A stretch of DNA of 64,000 bases, from contig JASLWR010000001.1 of NCBI GenBank assembly GCA_030740765.1, positions 42,961 to 106,960 on the forward strand, written 5' to 3'. The position numbers were made by a program, and so were the translations under genes. The stretch comes from Thermoplasmatota archaeon (GTDB lineage: Archaea > Thermoplasmatota > Penumbrarchaeia > JASLWR01). The notes under the pieces are model-generated. The model was not told the origin of the DNA. It did no database searches and saw nothing but the letters and a program-made list of their open reading frames with translations. Shown in pieces: positions 8,844 through 18,182 of the stretch (position 1 is the first letter of the stretch; each line of letters starts with the position of its first letter).

Positions 8844-10163
8844 CTAAAATACTCTATCGAAATCCATCAGATCAAAGATGAGCGTCCCCTTTTTCTCGGT
8901 TCCCTTGGCAATTATTCCATAGTGTTTTTCATAACCATTCATGGATGTTTGCACCGATTTTCTTTTTAGTTTCGATATAATTTTGTCTGCCTCCCCCGCT
9001 TTCAGATCCCTCCATTTCACCTCCATGAACAATGCCTTTTTCTCCCGTTCATTCATTCCGATAAGGTCTATTTCCTCGCCCTTCCTCCACCATCGGCCCA
9101 GTTTCTTGATGCCGAAGGGCAGCATTTTCTTTCGATTCAATTCCAGTACGAACTGTTTTGCGATCTGTTCGAATACCCTTCCCACGTATGCATTATGATC
9201 CTCTCTAATATCTTCCACGGAAAAAAGCTTCTCTCCGATCCCCGAGAGATTCGGGTATATGAACCTGAACCAGAACGATAAAAAATTATCCTTCAGAAAA
9301 TACCGTCCCATCCTCGATCTCTCTCCCTCGGTTACCGGTATTTCTCTCTTTATGAACTCGACCTCCATTAAGTTCCTGAGATAGGGCGTGATATCGGAAT
9401 GTCTCATTCCCAGATAGTTCCGTATCTCCACAGGGGTGTTTTTCCCATTCGCTATTGCTTCCAGTATCTTTTTATAGGTAACAAAATTCTCAAATTCGTA
9501 CTTCATGAGAAAGTCGATCTCATAACTCAGGAATGAATCTACACCCGATACTTCCTCCTGCAGCCATTCCCAAAATGAATCCCTCATTTTTTCGAGATAG
9601 TACGGCACTCCGTCACAAAGGCCGAATATCTCGCACAGTTCATACCATCCGGCTTCCGGGAAGAATGAACGAATATCTTTGAAATCCATCGGACCCAGCT
9701 TGATCACTCCGGTCTTCCTTCCATAGAGAGGGCTTTTGTAGCTGAGAATATTCTGCCCCATCATGGATATTGAAGAACCAAGAAGTATCAGCTTTGTCCT
9801 CGTCTTGGATAATTGTGTGTCGATGATCCTCTGGAAAAGTGAGATTATTCCCGGAAATTCCTTGATCATATTCGGGAACTCATCGATGATCACGATACGA
9901 TCCCTCAATAAATTGAATATGGCCTCCCAGTCGTCAGCGGCATATGCCATATCCGGAATACTTTTTTTGCAATGGTCCTTGAAATGTCTAATGTTCGCGG
10001 ACTCGGTTGCAAAATAATAGATATGTTCCCGTTCTCGGACACACTCCAGGATCAATCGCGTTTTCCCTATCCTTCTTCTGCCATAAAGGATAAAGAATTC
10101 GAAATTATCACTATCCAATCTTTTGGATATGGCCTTGATTTCCTCTACTCGGTTCACAAACAT
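8844..10163 (-). CDS. Archaeal AAA ATPase with C-terminal DUF234/PD-(D/E)XK-like domain
   Basis: The 439-aa protein begins with FVNRVEEI and a Walker A GRRRIGKT at about residues 28-35. Walker B is VIIDEFPN, and a winged-helix region follows the ATPase core. The C-terminus has GEEIDLIG...FMEVKWR, the acidic and lysine pattern of the DUF234 PD-(D/E)XK-like nuclease fold. Its length suits the archaeal ATPase family (PF01637 plus DUF234). Family members are often lineage-expanded and of uncertain role, with mobile-element or defence links proposed. It stands alone on the minus strand beside gene remnants and a hairpin element. Confidence 0.85.
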   Translation of the reverse strand: MFVNRVEEIKAISKRLDSDNFEFFILYGRRRIGKTRLILECVREREHIYYFATESANIRHFKDHCKKSIPDMAYAADDWEAIFNLLRDRIVIIDEFPNMIKEFPGIISLFQRIIDTQLSKTRTKLILLGSSISMMGQNILSYKSPLYGRKTGVIKLGPMDFKDIRSFFPEAGWYELCEIFGLCDGVPYYLEKMRDSFWEWLQEEVSGVDSFLSYEIDFLMKYEFENFVTYKKILEAIANGKNTPVEIRNYLGMRHSDITPYLRNLMEVEFIKREIPVTEGERSRMGRYFLKDNFLSFWFRFIYPNLSGIGEKLFSVEDIREDHNAYVGRVFEQIAKQFVLELNRKKMLPFGIKKLGRWWRKGEEIDLIGMNEREKKALFMEVKWRDLKAGEADKIISKLKRKSVQTSMNGYEKHYGIIAKGTEKKGTLIFDLMDFDRVF

Positions 10164-10271
10164 GATAATCCAAATTATGATAAGTTCAATTATTATATAA
10201 CTATTTCCCTCTGAATTATTACATGTACCAAAGAAAATACTATCTCATATCCGCCGTCGGTCACTTCGATC

Positions 10272-10291
10272 CCCGAGGCAGAAGTCTCGGG
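10272..10291. repeat. Hairpin related to the CCGAGG-GCAG elements
   Basis: CCCGAG-gcagaagt-CTCGGG forms a 6-bp stem. Upstream is CCGTCGG and downstream is GGACCGCACTCCAG, which loosely resembles TGACCGCACAC in the 30.5-kb array. This may be a degenerate copy of the same family. Confidence 0.3.
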
Positions 10292-10404
10292 AGAAAAGGA
10301 AATTCGGACCGCACTCCAGTTTAAAATCAATCTATTTCCACAATAAAGAAGATATGATACCTAGTAGTTTCTTATCCAAACTTGAAACTATATCGATCGC
10401 AATA

Positions 10405-11262
10405 ATGGTGCAGAAAATGAACCTGAAAAAATTCGACGAGCCTTCCACTTTCTATAACGTGATCAAAAGGGATTTTTCCAACAATCTAATGGAAAACGAC
10501 CTGATGCTGGGCCTTACCCGGCTGCTCCGCGACTACCCCAAACAGTTCAATAATTTTTATTACCTCGCAACGGTTGAACAAGACGGGAAAAGTGTTCTTT
10601 CGGCGTTCTTGACACCTCCCTGGAACATTCTCGTTCACGCGGCGGATGAGATTGACGAAGTTCCGTACCGGATACTGGTAGATCACCTCATCGTGAATGA
10701 AATATCTCTTCCGGGAGTTAACGGCAGAACGAATGTTTCTAAACGCTTCGCAGACATCTGGTGCGCTTCCGCGAAAACCGTAAAAAAGATACACACGGAA
10801 ATGCGATTGTTCATTCTAACCTCTGTAAATAAGGTTAAATTGGCCAGAGGGAGGCTTGTAAAGGCGGACCCCCGTCATTACGACCTGCTGCTGGACTGGG
10901 CGCAAAAGTTCCACGAAGATGTCAGGTTGGATGTCGGTGATAACTACTTACGCAAGCATTTGGAAACGACGGTGGAAACGGGAAATGCATTCATCTGGGT
11001 GGACGGGGAACCGGTCTGCATGACCTTCCGCGAGCGGCCGCACGATGACGGGGTCTCCATAGGCTACGTTTACACTCCCCCCAAACTTCGTGGTCATGGT
11101 TATGCCACGAGCTGCGTTAAAACTGTAAGCGAAAGGACGTTGCGGGAAGGATACGGGTACTGCTCTCTTTTCACCGATCGGGCCAACCCCACGTCGAACA
11201 GTATCTACAAGAAGATAGGGTATCGGCCGGCTTGCGATTATCTTTATTACCTTTTCGAATAA
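10405..11262 (+). CDS. GNAT-family N-acetyltransferase
   Basis: The C-terminal half carries a GNAT core: the YVYTPPKLRGHGYATSC segment is strand 4 and the acetyl-CoA pyrophosphate loop (R-G-H-G-Y-A), followed by LFTDRANPTSNSIYKKIGY, the conserved region before the last strand. The N-terminal half (KKFDEPSTFYNVI...) is a separate domain seen in two-domain GNAT proteins. It transfers an acetyl group from acetyl-CoA to an amine; the substrate is not predictable. The ORF can start at ATG 10354, but the extra 17 residues look unrelated and neither start has a clear Shine-Dalgarno site. I prefer 10405. Confidence 0.75.
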   Translation: MVQKMNLKKFDEPSTFYNVIKRDFSNNLMENDLMLGLTRLLRDYPKQFNNFYYLATVEQDGKSVLSAFLTPPWNILVHAADEIDEVPYRILVDHLIVNEISLPGVNGRTNVSKRFADIWCASAKTVKKIHTEMRLFILTSVNKVKLARGRLVKADPRHYDLLLDWAQKFHEDVRLDVGDNYLRKHLETTVETGNAFIWVDGEPVCMTFRERPHDDGVSIGYVYTPPKLRGHGYATSCVKTVSERTLREGYGYCSLFTDRANPTSNSIYKKIGYRPACDYLYYLFE

Positions 11263-11270
11263 GTGTCACT

Positions 11271-12110
11271 TCAGAGCTCCCGCGGGTCCAGCTCGATCTC
11301 AAAAACAGTGGGCCACTTTTTCCCCGTTACGAACAAACGGTCGCCCTTTTCGTCATAGGCGATCCCATTGAGCACCCCTGCTGTGGTAGCACCCTGCCCT
11401 CCCAAAAGACCTGTAAGATCGATCCACCCGGTGACGTTTCCGGTCTCCGGCGATATAACAGCTATTTTATCCGATTTCCAGATGTTTGCCAGTATCTTCC
11501 CATCCACATACTCCAGTTCGTTCAGATGTTTTACCGTTTCACCGCCTGCCGTCACCTGTTTTACTCCAAGAACCTCGAAGGAATCGGGATCTAAAAAGGT
11601 CAGGGTGGAACTGCCGTCGCTCATTATCAATCTCTCGCCGTCGTGGGTCAGGCCCCAGCCTTCCGTTGAGTAATAAAATTCATCCATCTGTTCGAAGGTT
11701 TCCAGATCATAGACAAAGCCGATGCGTTTTTTCCACGTCAACTGGATGATACTATCTCCGAAAATGGTCATACCCTCGCCAAAAAACTCGGCGGAGAGGT
11801 TATACTGCTTCAATATGGTTCCAGTGTTCGCATCGACCTTTCTTATATCTGAGGATCCATAGATTCCCGTACTTTCGAAAAAGGTTCCGTTCTCGAAAGC
11901 GAATCCCTGGCAAAAGGCGTTGACATCATGGGGAAATGTATTCACTACGGTGTAGTTGTAATTGACGGGTGCCGGCCCGCTCGGCCCATCATCCTCATCA
12001 TTAGTCCCATCGGAGTCTGACGGTCCCTCATTCTGGAAAACGAGTATCGGAACGACGATCAATAATAATGCCGCTGCCACCGCAATAAAACCTGAGAAAA
12101 TACCTTTCAT
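11271..12110 (-). CDS. Glutaminyl-peptide cyclotransferase (Glu_cyclase_2 family), membrane anchored or secreted
   Basis: An N-terminal hydrophobic segment (GFIAVAAALLLIVVPILVF) serves as signal or anchor, followed by an acidic linker and a five-bladed propeller with FPHDVNAFCQGFAFENGTFF and LTWKKRIGFVYD, hallmarks of glutamine cyclotransferases (PF05096). These enzymes convert N-terminal Gln to pyroglutamate, which blocks aminopeptidases. The GAAGGT Shine-Dalgarno site overlaps the stop of the upstream subtilase gene 12 bases away, so the two are probably co-translated. The pairing suggests processing of exported proteins after proteolysis; this is inference. Confidence 0.85.
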   Translation of the reverse strand: MKGIFSGFIAVAAALLLIVVPILVFQNEGPSDSDGTNDEDDGPSGPAPVNYNYTVVNTFPHDVNAFCQGFAFENGTFFESTGIYGSSDIRKVDANTGTILKQYNLSAEFFGEGMTIFGDSIIQLTWKKRIGFVYDLETFEQMDEFYYSTEGWGLTHDGERLIMSDGSSTLTFLDPDSFEVLGVKQVTAGGETVKHLNELEYVDGKILANIWKSDKIAVISPETGNVTGWIDLTGLLGGQGATTAGVLNGIAYDEKGDRLFVTGKKWPTVFEIELDPREL

Positions 12111-12122
12111 TTTAATTACCTT

Positions 12123-15100
12123 CTAGTCTTGGTTTTGTTCATCGTTAACGGTTCTCTGTATTATTTTAATTTTCTTCTGCACTACTTTTATATTAACGGG
12201 TTTTGGCGGATCGATTTTCTGCAAAGCTAGCTCTCCAGGCGCGTCATATGTAACAGTGCTATCGGCATCCGGGGTTTCCACCGCTGTTTTCTCTGCCGCG
12301 ATCTCTGTTGTTTTCTTACCCCTACGCCAAATCATCAGAAAGATACCGGCACCTAGGAACAGGCCCAGCATCGCTACGATCCCCACACCTGCCGAAAGTG
12401 AAAGAGCCAAGCCCGAATCCTCCAAATTCTTTATTACGAACTTGCGGGAAACTGCCTCACCCTGTAGCAGCCCGTCATCCGCAGTCAATCGTATCAAGTA
12501 AGTACCGTCCTTCACACCCCCAGTATCCCACATAAAGGCCCCATCGTTCCTTTCGTTCTCGGCAATGACTTCCCAGCTATTTCCACCATCCGGGCTGACG
12601 GATATGTTGATGAGAAGCACCTCCAAATCAGCATCTTCGGCTCTCCACCTGATAGGAACCTTCCCCGCAAGTATCTCACCGTACAAAGGCGCCTTGATAG
12701 AGATCTCCGGGGCATCCGGGTTGTATATTCGAAAACTGCCCGAACGGTCCGCACTCTCCATAGCCCAAGTAGATAGGTCTTTTACAGTAACCTTGATACG
12801 GTAGTTCTCTCCGTCAGGAAACTCACGCGTATCCCAATCGTAATACCAACTACCAGGAACATCGCCCTCCATGAAATCCAGGTCTTCCGCAATATCGATC
12901 CATTTTTTTCCATCTGAGGAATAAGCCACATCCGCCGTAAGCAAGTCCCTGTCAGCGTCAGATGCATTCCAGCCAATTCTAACCGTTCCCCCTAGTATCT
13001 CGCCGCCCCGAGGATAAAAAACATTCACAATGGGAGGATCGGGGTTGTCGATACTGAACGGATCGCTGACGGCCACTCCTCGTAGCGAATATTCCGACAT
13101 GTCTGTGGCCGTTATTCTTAGTTGATAATTATCTCCATCCGGGACCTTGGAACTATCCCATTCCCATTTCTCCATATCACTCTCGCCGCTGGTGATATTT
13201 ATCCATTCCCCAGTCCCGTTCTTCCAGGCCACATCAATCAAAACACTGTCGTCATCGGGGTCCCAAATGTCCCATTCTATATCTACTATTCCCCATAGTG
13301 GATCAGCACCGCCAACCGTAAGGTTTGAAATCCTCGGTGGGTCGGGGTTATGAATAATAAAAGAGGAATCGGAATCATCCTTCCCCTTCAGCTTCTCCGG
13401 CGAGTCGTCCACTGCCTCGAGCCGCAACCAGTACCCCCGCCCATCCGGCATTTCCGAGGTGTTCCAGATATAGCTACCGTTGTTCGGTAAACCGGTTTCG
13501 AGAATTCTCCATTCATCCATAATTCCCTGTTTAAAATATATAAAAATAGAAAGCGTGTCGTTGTCCGGATCCTGGGCGCTCCAGTTCACAGGTGCAAGGC
13601 CGCTGATCGTCGTCTCCCCCTGTGGTGAAATAAGTTGAATCACTGGCGGATCGGGATTGTAAAGCGTGAAGGGACCAAATATCGGGCTTTCCCCTCTAAG
13701 GGAATGGGGTGATGAATCGGTGGCATTCGCTTTCAACCATAGGTGACCGTCCGGCGCCATACGCGTGTTCCATGGATGCGAGCCGGAATTATCGCGGTAT
13801 ATCGCAATCTCGCTCCAGTTGAACATATCGGAACTGTGGTAGAGACCCACGGAAACACTGTCACCATCCGGGTCATAAACCGTCCAGTTGAGATACACCC
13901 GGTCCTGGAGAATGTCGGTCGGGTCAGGTGCTTGAAGCGTTATCATGGGAGCATCGGGATTGTAAACCTTGAAGGTATTGTTGGAAGTATCGTTTCCAGA
14001 CAAACGGTCAGCGGAATTGTCGGTAGCCTCAACCCGGATCGTGTATGCGGGACCGTCTTCCCCCAGGCTTGTATTCCAATAATAAATGCCGTCATTTTCC
14101 TCATTTTCCGCAACCAAAAACCATCCGCTGCCGTTGTTGGCCGATATTTTTATTGCCAGTGCATCCCGGTTGGCATCCTCGGCGTGCCAGGTGATGGGAA
14201 CTGTTCCATTAAGTTCTTCCCCACCGTCCGGTGACCGCAAAAAAACTCGGGGGGCTTGCTCCACTCTCAGGGGAAGGTCGGACACCAGCGAGAAAGGCTG
14301 TGGACCCGAGGGTATTGAGAAACCGGTGACCTTCACTCTCCACCAACCGGGGTTCGGGTCCACTATCTCCACCTGCTCCACGATATTTAACCGATCGGGA
14401 GAATCGAAAACCGCCTGCGAGAGGGGAGTTGAGGGATCGAGCGTATACGGAAAATATTCATTTCCTAAAGGGTCCGTAATAAGAAGGTCGATGTCGTTTA
14501 TAAGTTCTTTCGCACCATCGTTGGGGGTTCCGGCCTCCAAATCGTTCCAAGCGAGAGTAAGCTTTAGACGCTCGGCACCGGGTACGACACGGACCGTATA
14601 CTCTATTTCGCCGGTATTATCTATCTCGTCCTCGATCAACAGTGTTGAATTCTCCGAATCATTTTTTATTATTTCTGCGGACGCCCTTGCTCTCACCTGC
14701 CCGTACCCGGTCATGTAATCCGGACCATAGTACCCCCCGAGGTGAGTGCCGGACGAGCAGATATTCACTATGTCCCTTGAGCCGTGAATGATAAGAGCTT
14801 TTAGCGTGGAAGAGGCGAGGTCCTCCTTGTGATTTTTGCGGTACTCTTCCACTAGGAGGGCGGAGATACCCGAGACATGCGGCGCCGCAAGGGAGGTTGC
14901 CATGTAGGGTCGGTAAGCACCATCAGCCCTCCCGTCGGTGGTGTTTATGTTGTCGTCCCCACCAGGACCCGGAAAGTTCCCGTAGGTCCCACCCGGAGCC
15001 ATCACTTCGGGTTTGAGCCTGCCGTCGTCGCAGGGCCCCCAGTTGCTGCCGGAGTAAATTTCGGTATGTGAATGATCCTGGGTATGGATAGTATCGGGGT

Positions 15101-16502
15101 CTCCATCATCGTCATACGTTGCCCCAACCACTAGAACGTTCTTTGCGGTCTTGGGTATGTTAATGGTGCCGAAGTTGACATAATCCGTATGATTCATATC
15201 CGTTCCACCAAATCGATCATCCCTCTCGTTGCCGGCGGAAAACACTATCAATGGGATTCGATCATTTCCGAACTCGTTCATTGATCCGGCGGCCACCAGA
15301 TCGAACCAGCGGGATTTGCTTCCGTAATCGGCGAAACCGTCGTTATCCGTGAAGCGCGGGTCAACACAGCTCGGACCCCCTGACCTGGTGACTATGCCCC
15401 AGGAGTTTTGTGACACGTAAACGTTACGTTCATTAATTGCATCCCCGAAGGCCCCCTCCCCCTCGGAGAAATTGAAGTTCACCTTCCAGTATGAATAGAG
15501 CTCCGCTTCCGGAGCCATACCGCTGAGATTTCTATTCTGTATCGGTCTTCCGTTTCCGCACATGACCCCTGCAACAGCCGTGGCGTGACGGTGGGTCTCC
15601 GGAGGTCGATTTGAATCCGAAGAGGGACCTTTCGGATCCGCAAGATTCACCCTGCCCGAGAATCCGAGATGGGTATCCCGAACACTGGATGAATCGTAAA
15701 TCATTAGCGGTATGCCATCTCCAGTCAAGTTATAAGGTGCTTTCGCGACTAGATCCACTTCCAGCTCCGGACGTGAATAATCCAGGTCTTCCTCATTTCC
15801 CACTGGCAGCGATTCCGGCTCGATCCATTGTATGGCATCTTCATCCATGAGCTTGGTAAGGATTTTATGATCATCTGCGTCAATTATGCATGGGAGGCCA
15901 TTGAGGATCGGGCTCCAGCCGCCAGTTTGGATAGCTGTCCCGTGGCCGGAAAGTACCAGCCTTGCCTCATGCTGAGAAACGTCCGAAAAAAAATTTACGA
16001 AAAGATGAACTTGTCCCTTGCTGTCCGTCCACTCCGGGTCGGTAATTTTCCGATAAAGAAAATCATTCAGAGCGGGGGATAAGCGGTCCTTTGGCTCTAT
16101 TTCTCCTGCCCAGAGTATTTTCGGGTCCATTATTAGACGGGGGATGGCCTTGGTCGATACGGCGGCAAACCAAGCATTGGTGTGAAGATAAGCCCCGGAA
16201 AGAAGCTTTACTCCGCAATTCTCAAGACTTTCTCTCTCGTTCTTAGACGGAATGCTCGCGAACTGGAGAATAATGTGCATCTTTTGATCTTTTGGAAGCT
16301 TGGTGGTATCCAACGGTTCAGTTTGCTCCGTTATTTCCCTTGAGTGGAGCAAGATGCTGAATTCCCCCTGGGTTTTCCGCCTCGAAAATATTCGATCATC
16401 CAGGGCAGGTGCCATTTGCGGTCCGCCAGTGGAGCTGACGAATAGAAAATGTGGAGTAATGAAAAGTGTGAGAATCAGGCCAAGCGTAATGATCCTTCCC
16501 AT
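12123..16502 (-). CDS. Secreted, membrane-anchored subtilisin-like (S8) protease with repeated Ig-like domains
   Basis: The 1459-aa protein has a signal peptide (ITLGLILTLFITPHFLFVSS) and a prodomain. The S8 catalytic domain places Asp in PLMIYDSS (about 270), His in THRHATAVAG (about 306) and Ser in ATSLAAPHVSG (about 537). After the catalytic and jelly-roll part come about seven repeats of roughly 100 residues, each opening NPDPP or NPDAP and ending DG-x-Y-x-(I/L)R-(V/L)-x-A-x-D. A C-terminal helix (GIVAMLGLFLGAGIFLMIW) and a lysine-rich tail anchor it. The usual GTS before the catalytic Ser region is ATS here. It is inferred to act at the outer surface and to be co-expressed with the downstream glutaminyl cyclase. 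Confidence 0.9.
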   Translation of the reverse strand: MGRIITLGLILTLFITPHFLFVSSTGGPQMAPALDDRIFSRRKTQGEFSILLHSREITEQTEPLDTTKLPKDQKMHIILQFASIPSKNERESLENCGVKLLSGAYLHTNAWFAAVSTKAIPRLIMDPKILWAGEIEPKDRLSPALNDFLYRKITDPEWTDSKGQVHLFVNFFSDVSQHEARLVLSGHGTAIQTGGWSPILNGLPCIIDADDHKILTKLMDEDAIQWIEPESLPVGNEEDLDYSRPELEVDLVAKAPYNLTGDGIPLMIYDSSSVRDTHLGFSGRVNLADPKGPSSDSNRPPETHRHATAVAGVMCGNGRPIQNRNLSGMAPEAELYSYWKVNFNFSEGEGAFGDAINERNVYVSQNSWGIVTRSGGPSCVDPRFTDNDGFADYGSKSRWFDLVAAGSMNEFGNDRIPLIVFSAGNERDDRFGGTDMNHTDYVNFGTINIPKTAKNVLVVGATYDDDGDPDTIHTQDHSHTEIYSGSNWGPCDDGRLKPEVMAPGGTYGNFPGPGGDDNINTTDGRADGAYRPYMATSLAAPHVSGISALLVEEYRKNHKEDLASSTLKALIIHGSRDIVNICSSGTHLGGYYGPDYMTGYGQVRARASAEIIKNDSENSTLLIEDEIDNTGEIEYTVRVVPGAERLKLTLAWNDLEAGTPNDGAKELINDIDLLITDPLGNEYFPYTLDPSTPLSQAVFDSPDRLNIVEQVEIVDPNPGWWRVKVTGFSIPSGPQPFSLVSDLPLRVEQAPRVFLRSPDGGEELNGTVPITWHAEDANRDALAIKISANNGSGWFLVAENEENDGIYYWNTSLGEDGPAYTIRVEATDNSADRLSGNDTSNNTFKVYNPDAPMITLQAPDPTDILQDRVYLNWTVYDPDGDSVSVGLYHSSDMFNWSEIAIYRDNSGSHPWNTRMAPDGHLWLKANATDSSPHSLRGESPIFGPFTLYNPDPPVIQLISPQGETTISGLAPVNWSAQDPDNDTLSIFIYFKQGIMDEWRILETGLPNNGSYIWNTSEMPDGRGYWLRLEAVDDSPEKLKGKDDSDSSFIIHNPDPPRISNLTVGGADPLWGIVDIEWDIWDPDDDSVLIDVAWKNGTGEWINITSGESDMEKWEWDSSKVPDGDNYQLRITATDMSEYSLRGVAVSDPFSIDNPDPPIVNVFYPRGGEILGGTVRIGWNASDADRDLLTADVAYSSDGKKWIDIAEDLDFMEGDVPGSWYYDWDTREFPDGENYRIKVTVKDLSTWAMESADRSGSFRIYNPDAPEISIKAPLYGEILAGKVPIRWRAEDADLEVLLINISVSPDGGNSWEVIAENERNDGAFMWDTGGVKDGTYLIRLTADDGLLQGEAVSRKFVIKNLEDSGLALSLSAGVGIVAMLGLFLGAGIFLMIWRRGKKTTEIAAEKTAVETPDADSTVTYDAPGELALQKIDPPKPVNIKVVQKKIKIIQRTVNDEQNQD

Positions 16503-16530
16503 GGATTATCGATAACGGGAAGCATATTAT

Positions 16531-16794
16531 TTATTTTTCACTGGATTCATTGTTTTGGAACTCAACCATACGCTCGGCTATACCTATACACGAGAGAAGA
16601 TCATCCAGGGTGTTCTTGAGCATTCCCGGTTCTTGGCACTGGCATTGAAAAAATATCTTTCGACCGTCCAATCTTGCCGTAACGTAACCCTTGTTATCAA
16701 CATCCACAGCTCCGAATATGCTTTTGGCCTTCTCGCTGCTGTCATAGTTCAGGGTTATAACCCCACTTGATGTCCGTACACTTTTCTCTTCCAT
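16531..16794 (-). CDS. KEOPS subunit Pcc1-like protein
   Basis: This short protein of about 87 residues has the Pcc1 pattern: AKSIFGAVDVDN near the start, a two-strand segment VTARLDGRKIFF, and a C-terminal helix NTLDDLLSCIGIAERM matching the conserved L-x-x-(T)-L-D-D-L-L segment. Pcc1 is the dimerisation subunit of KEOPS, which makes t6A37 on ANN-decoding tRNAs with Kae1 and Bud32. I use ATG 16794; the ORF can begin at GTG 16803. Neither Kae1 nor Bud32 lies in the window. The assignment rests on short motifs. Confidence 0.6.
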   Translation of the reverse strand: MEEKSVRTSSGVITLNYDSSEKAKSIFGAVDVDNKGYVTARLDGRKIFFQCQCQEPGMLKNTLDDLLSCIGIAERMVEFQNNESSEK

Positions 16795-16839
16795 ACCCGA
16801 CACTACGTTAAACTAATGGTGTTTGGAGACCCAAAAAGA

Positions 16840-17367
16840 TCATCTGTCGAAAAAGATGTTCTTCGAAGAGATGGAGACGGGAATCCCTATTGCCACAGTA
16901 CCTTCGATGAGGCCCAGTCGTTTGGCTATGACGCCGGGCCGGAACATGACCCTGGAATCCAGGTTCAACGTGGAAGCGGTCCTTGCCGCCGAGCCGAGGG
17001 CTATGCCAAGGTCAAGAAGCTTGAAACAGCAGTTGGGACCTGTGAAATCCCCCGATAACGTTTTTCCGAAATCCTTGCAGCCATAACCGCAAGCCTTGCA
17101 ATCCGCCCCAAGCGGCTTGTGGGGTTTTACTCCTACCAGCAGCAAGCCGTGGCACTGGAGAATGTTCATACCATCGCGGATATAATTTGCCTGGCCGGTC
17201 TCGTTTCCATGTTCCACCATTGTCCTACCGACAGTTTCCAACTCTTCATCGTTTAGGATAACGGTGTTCAGTGAATTCTGACCCAGCCCCTTTGGAGACG
17301 TTATTGCTGCTGCCTCCATTATACCAAGGCAGTGTTTTACCGTTTCTCTCAAGCGTTCTTTAAGCAT
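16840..17367 (-). CDS. DUF2148 (ferredoxin-domain-containing) protein
   Basis: The protein has the DUF2148 layout: ITSPKGLGQNSLNTVILNDEEL near the N-terminus, then a Cys-rich segment (GADCKACGYGCKDF, then GPNCCFKLLDLGIALGSA) and an ending GIPVSISSKNIFFDR. The cysteines suggest an iron-sulfur centre; no enzymatic role is established. ATG 17367 is preferred over ATG 17373 because GAGGA lies six bases upstream of it. It is 18 bases downstream of the 17386-18018 gene on the same strand and probably co-transcribed with it and with the Pcc1-like gene. Confidence 0.75.
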   Translation of the reverse strand: MLKERLRETVKHCLGIMEAAAITSPKGLGQNSLNTVILNDEELETVGRTMVEHGNETGQANYIRDGMNILQCHGLLLVGVKPHKPLGADCKACGYGCKDFGKTLSGDFTGPNCCFKLLDLGIALGSAARTASTLNLDSRVMFRPGVIAKRLGLIEGTVAIGIPVSISSKNIFFDR

Positions 17368-17385
17368 GTTCATTCCTCAATAATA

Positions 17386-18018
17386 TCAAATATCCCCTAG
17401 GGAGAACTTTATCATCATTATCTCGAACTCCAGCCGGTGCTTGGATTCGTTCCAACCGGACATGTGTGAGATAGGGGACCACCGTTGGAACTTCTCCAAT
17501 ATTTCCCCCTGGTAGACCGACTTCGTCAGTTCCTTTTTGTGGGTCCTGTATATGTTGAGAGCCCGCAGGAACCATTTCTCCCTTGCATGGTATAATCCAA
17601 GCCAGAAAAAATTATCCATCATTGAAATAAGAACGGTTGGTGAAAGAGAAGTACGGGTTCCCTTCAGAACTGAATCGCCTAATTTCGCGAGATTCGCCCC
17701 TTCGTCGAGAATTCCCTTCCGGGACAACTCGCGGCTCAACTCTAGTATCCGCAGCGAAAAATACTGTCCTGGCGGGAAGACCATGCTGTGAAGCATGTCA
17801 TTGAAATGACGCATGTCGATGGTAGGGAAGGTCCGGTAGGAGGAGGCTTCTATCATGGTGTCTCTGATGGAAAGTAATATCTGGATATTGCCATCGCTCA
17901 TTTCCCCATTGTTTTCGATCAATGCGGTAAGACTTCCCGTCATTTGCAGTTCCATTTCCCGTGCTGTGTCGTTGGCAGCCTTCAGATAAGAATCATTAAT
18001 TCCTACAGGATGCTTCAT
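17386..18018 (-). CDS. Hypothetical helical protein
   Basis: I do not recognise this 210-residue protein. It is predicted to be largely alpha-helical and soluble, with a basic, tryptophan-containing C-terminal half (WLGLYHAREKWFLRALNIY) that resembles a single TPR-like helix pair. ATG 18018 has GGAG seven bases upstream, better than the TTG start at 18030. It is first in a tight minus-strand run with the DUF2148 and Pcc1-like genes. Confidence 0.6.
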   Translation of the reverse strand: MKHPVGINDSYLKAANDTAREMELQMTGSLTALIENNGEMSDGNIQILLSIRDTMIEASSYRTFPTIDMRHFNDMLHSMVFPPGQYFSLRILELSRELSRKGILDEGANLAKLGDSVLKGTRTSLSPTVLISMMDNFFWLGLYHAREKWFLRALNIYRTHKKELTKSVYQGEILEKFQRWSPISHMSGWNESKHRLEFEIMMIKFSLGDI

Positions 18019-18182
18019 ACAAATCTCCAAATAGCTTCCTTTAATATTAAAATATTATATCGAAAAGAAATAAATAAATAAAAACCCGCTGTTTGTGAGT
18101 AGGGAACGGGAATCTTGGGTCAATTGATACCCCGATGGAATGAATTATAATTCCCGTTATAAACTCAACGGAGTGTATATCC

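Noticed and set aside
12256-16515. Many plus-strand ORFs opposite the subtilase gene
   Set aside because: Shadow frames without start signals or recognisable domains; the minus-strand gene has catalytic motifs and repeats.
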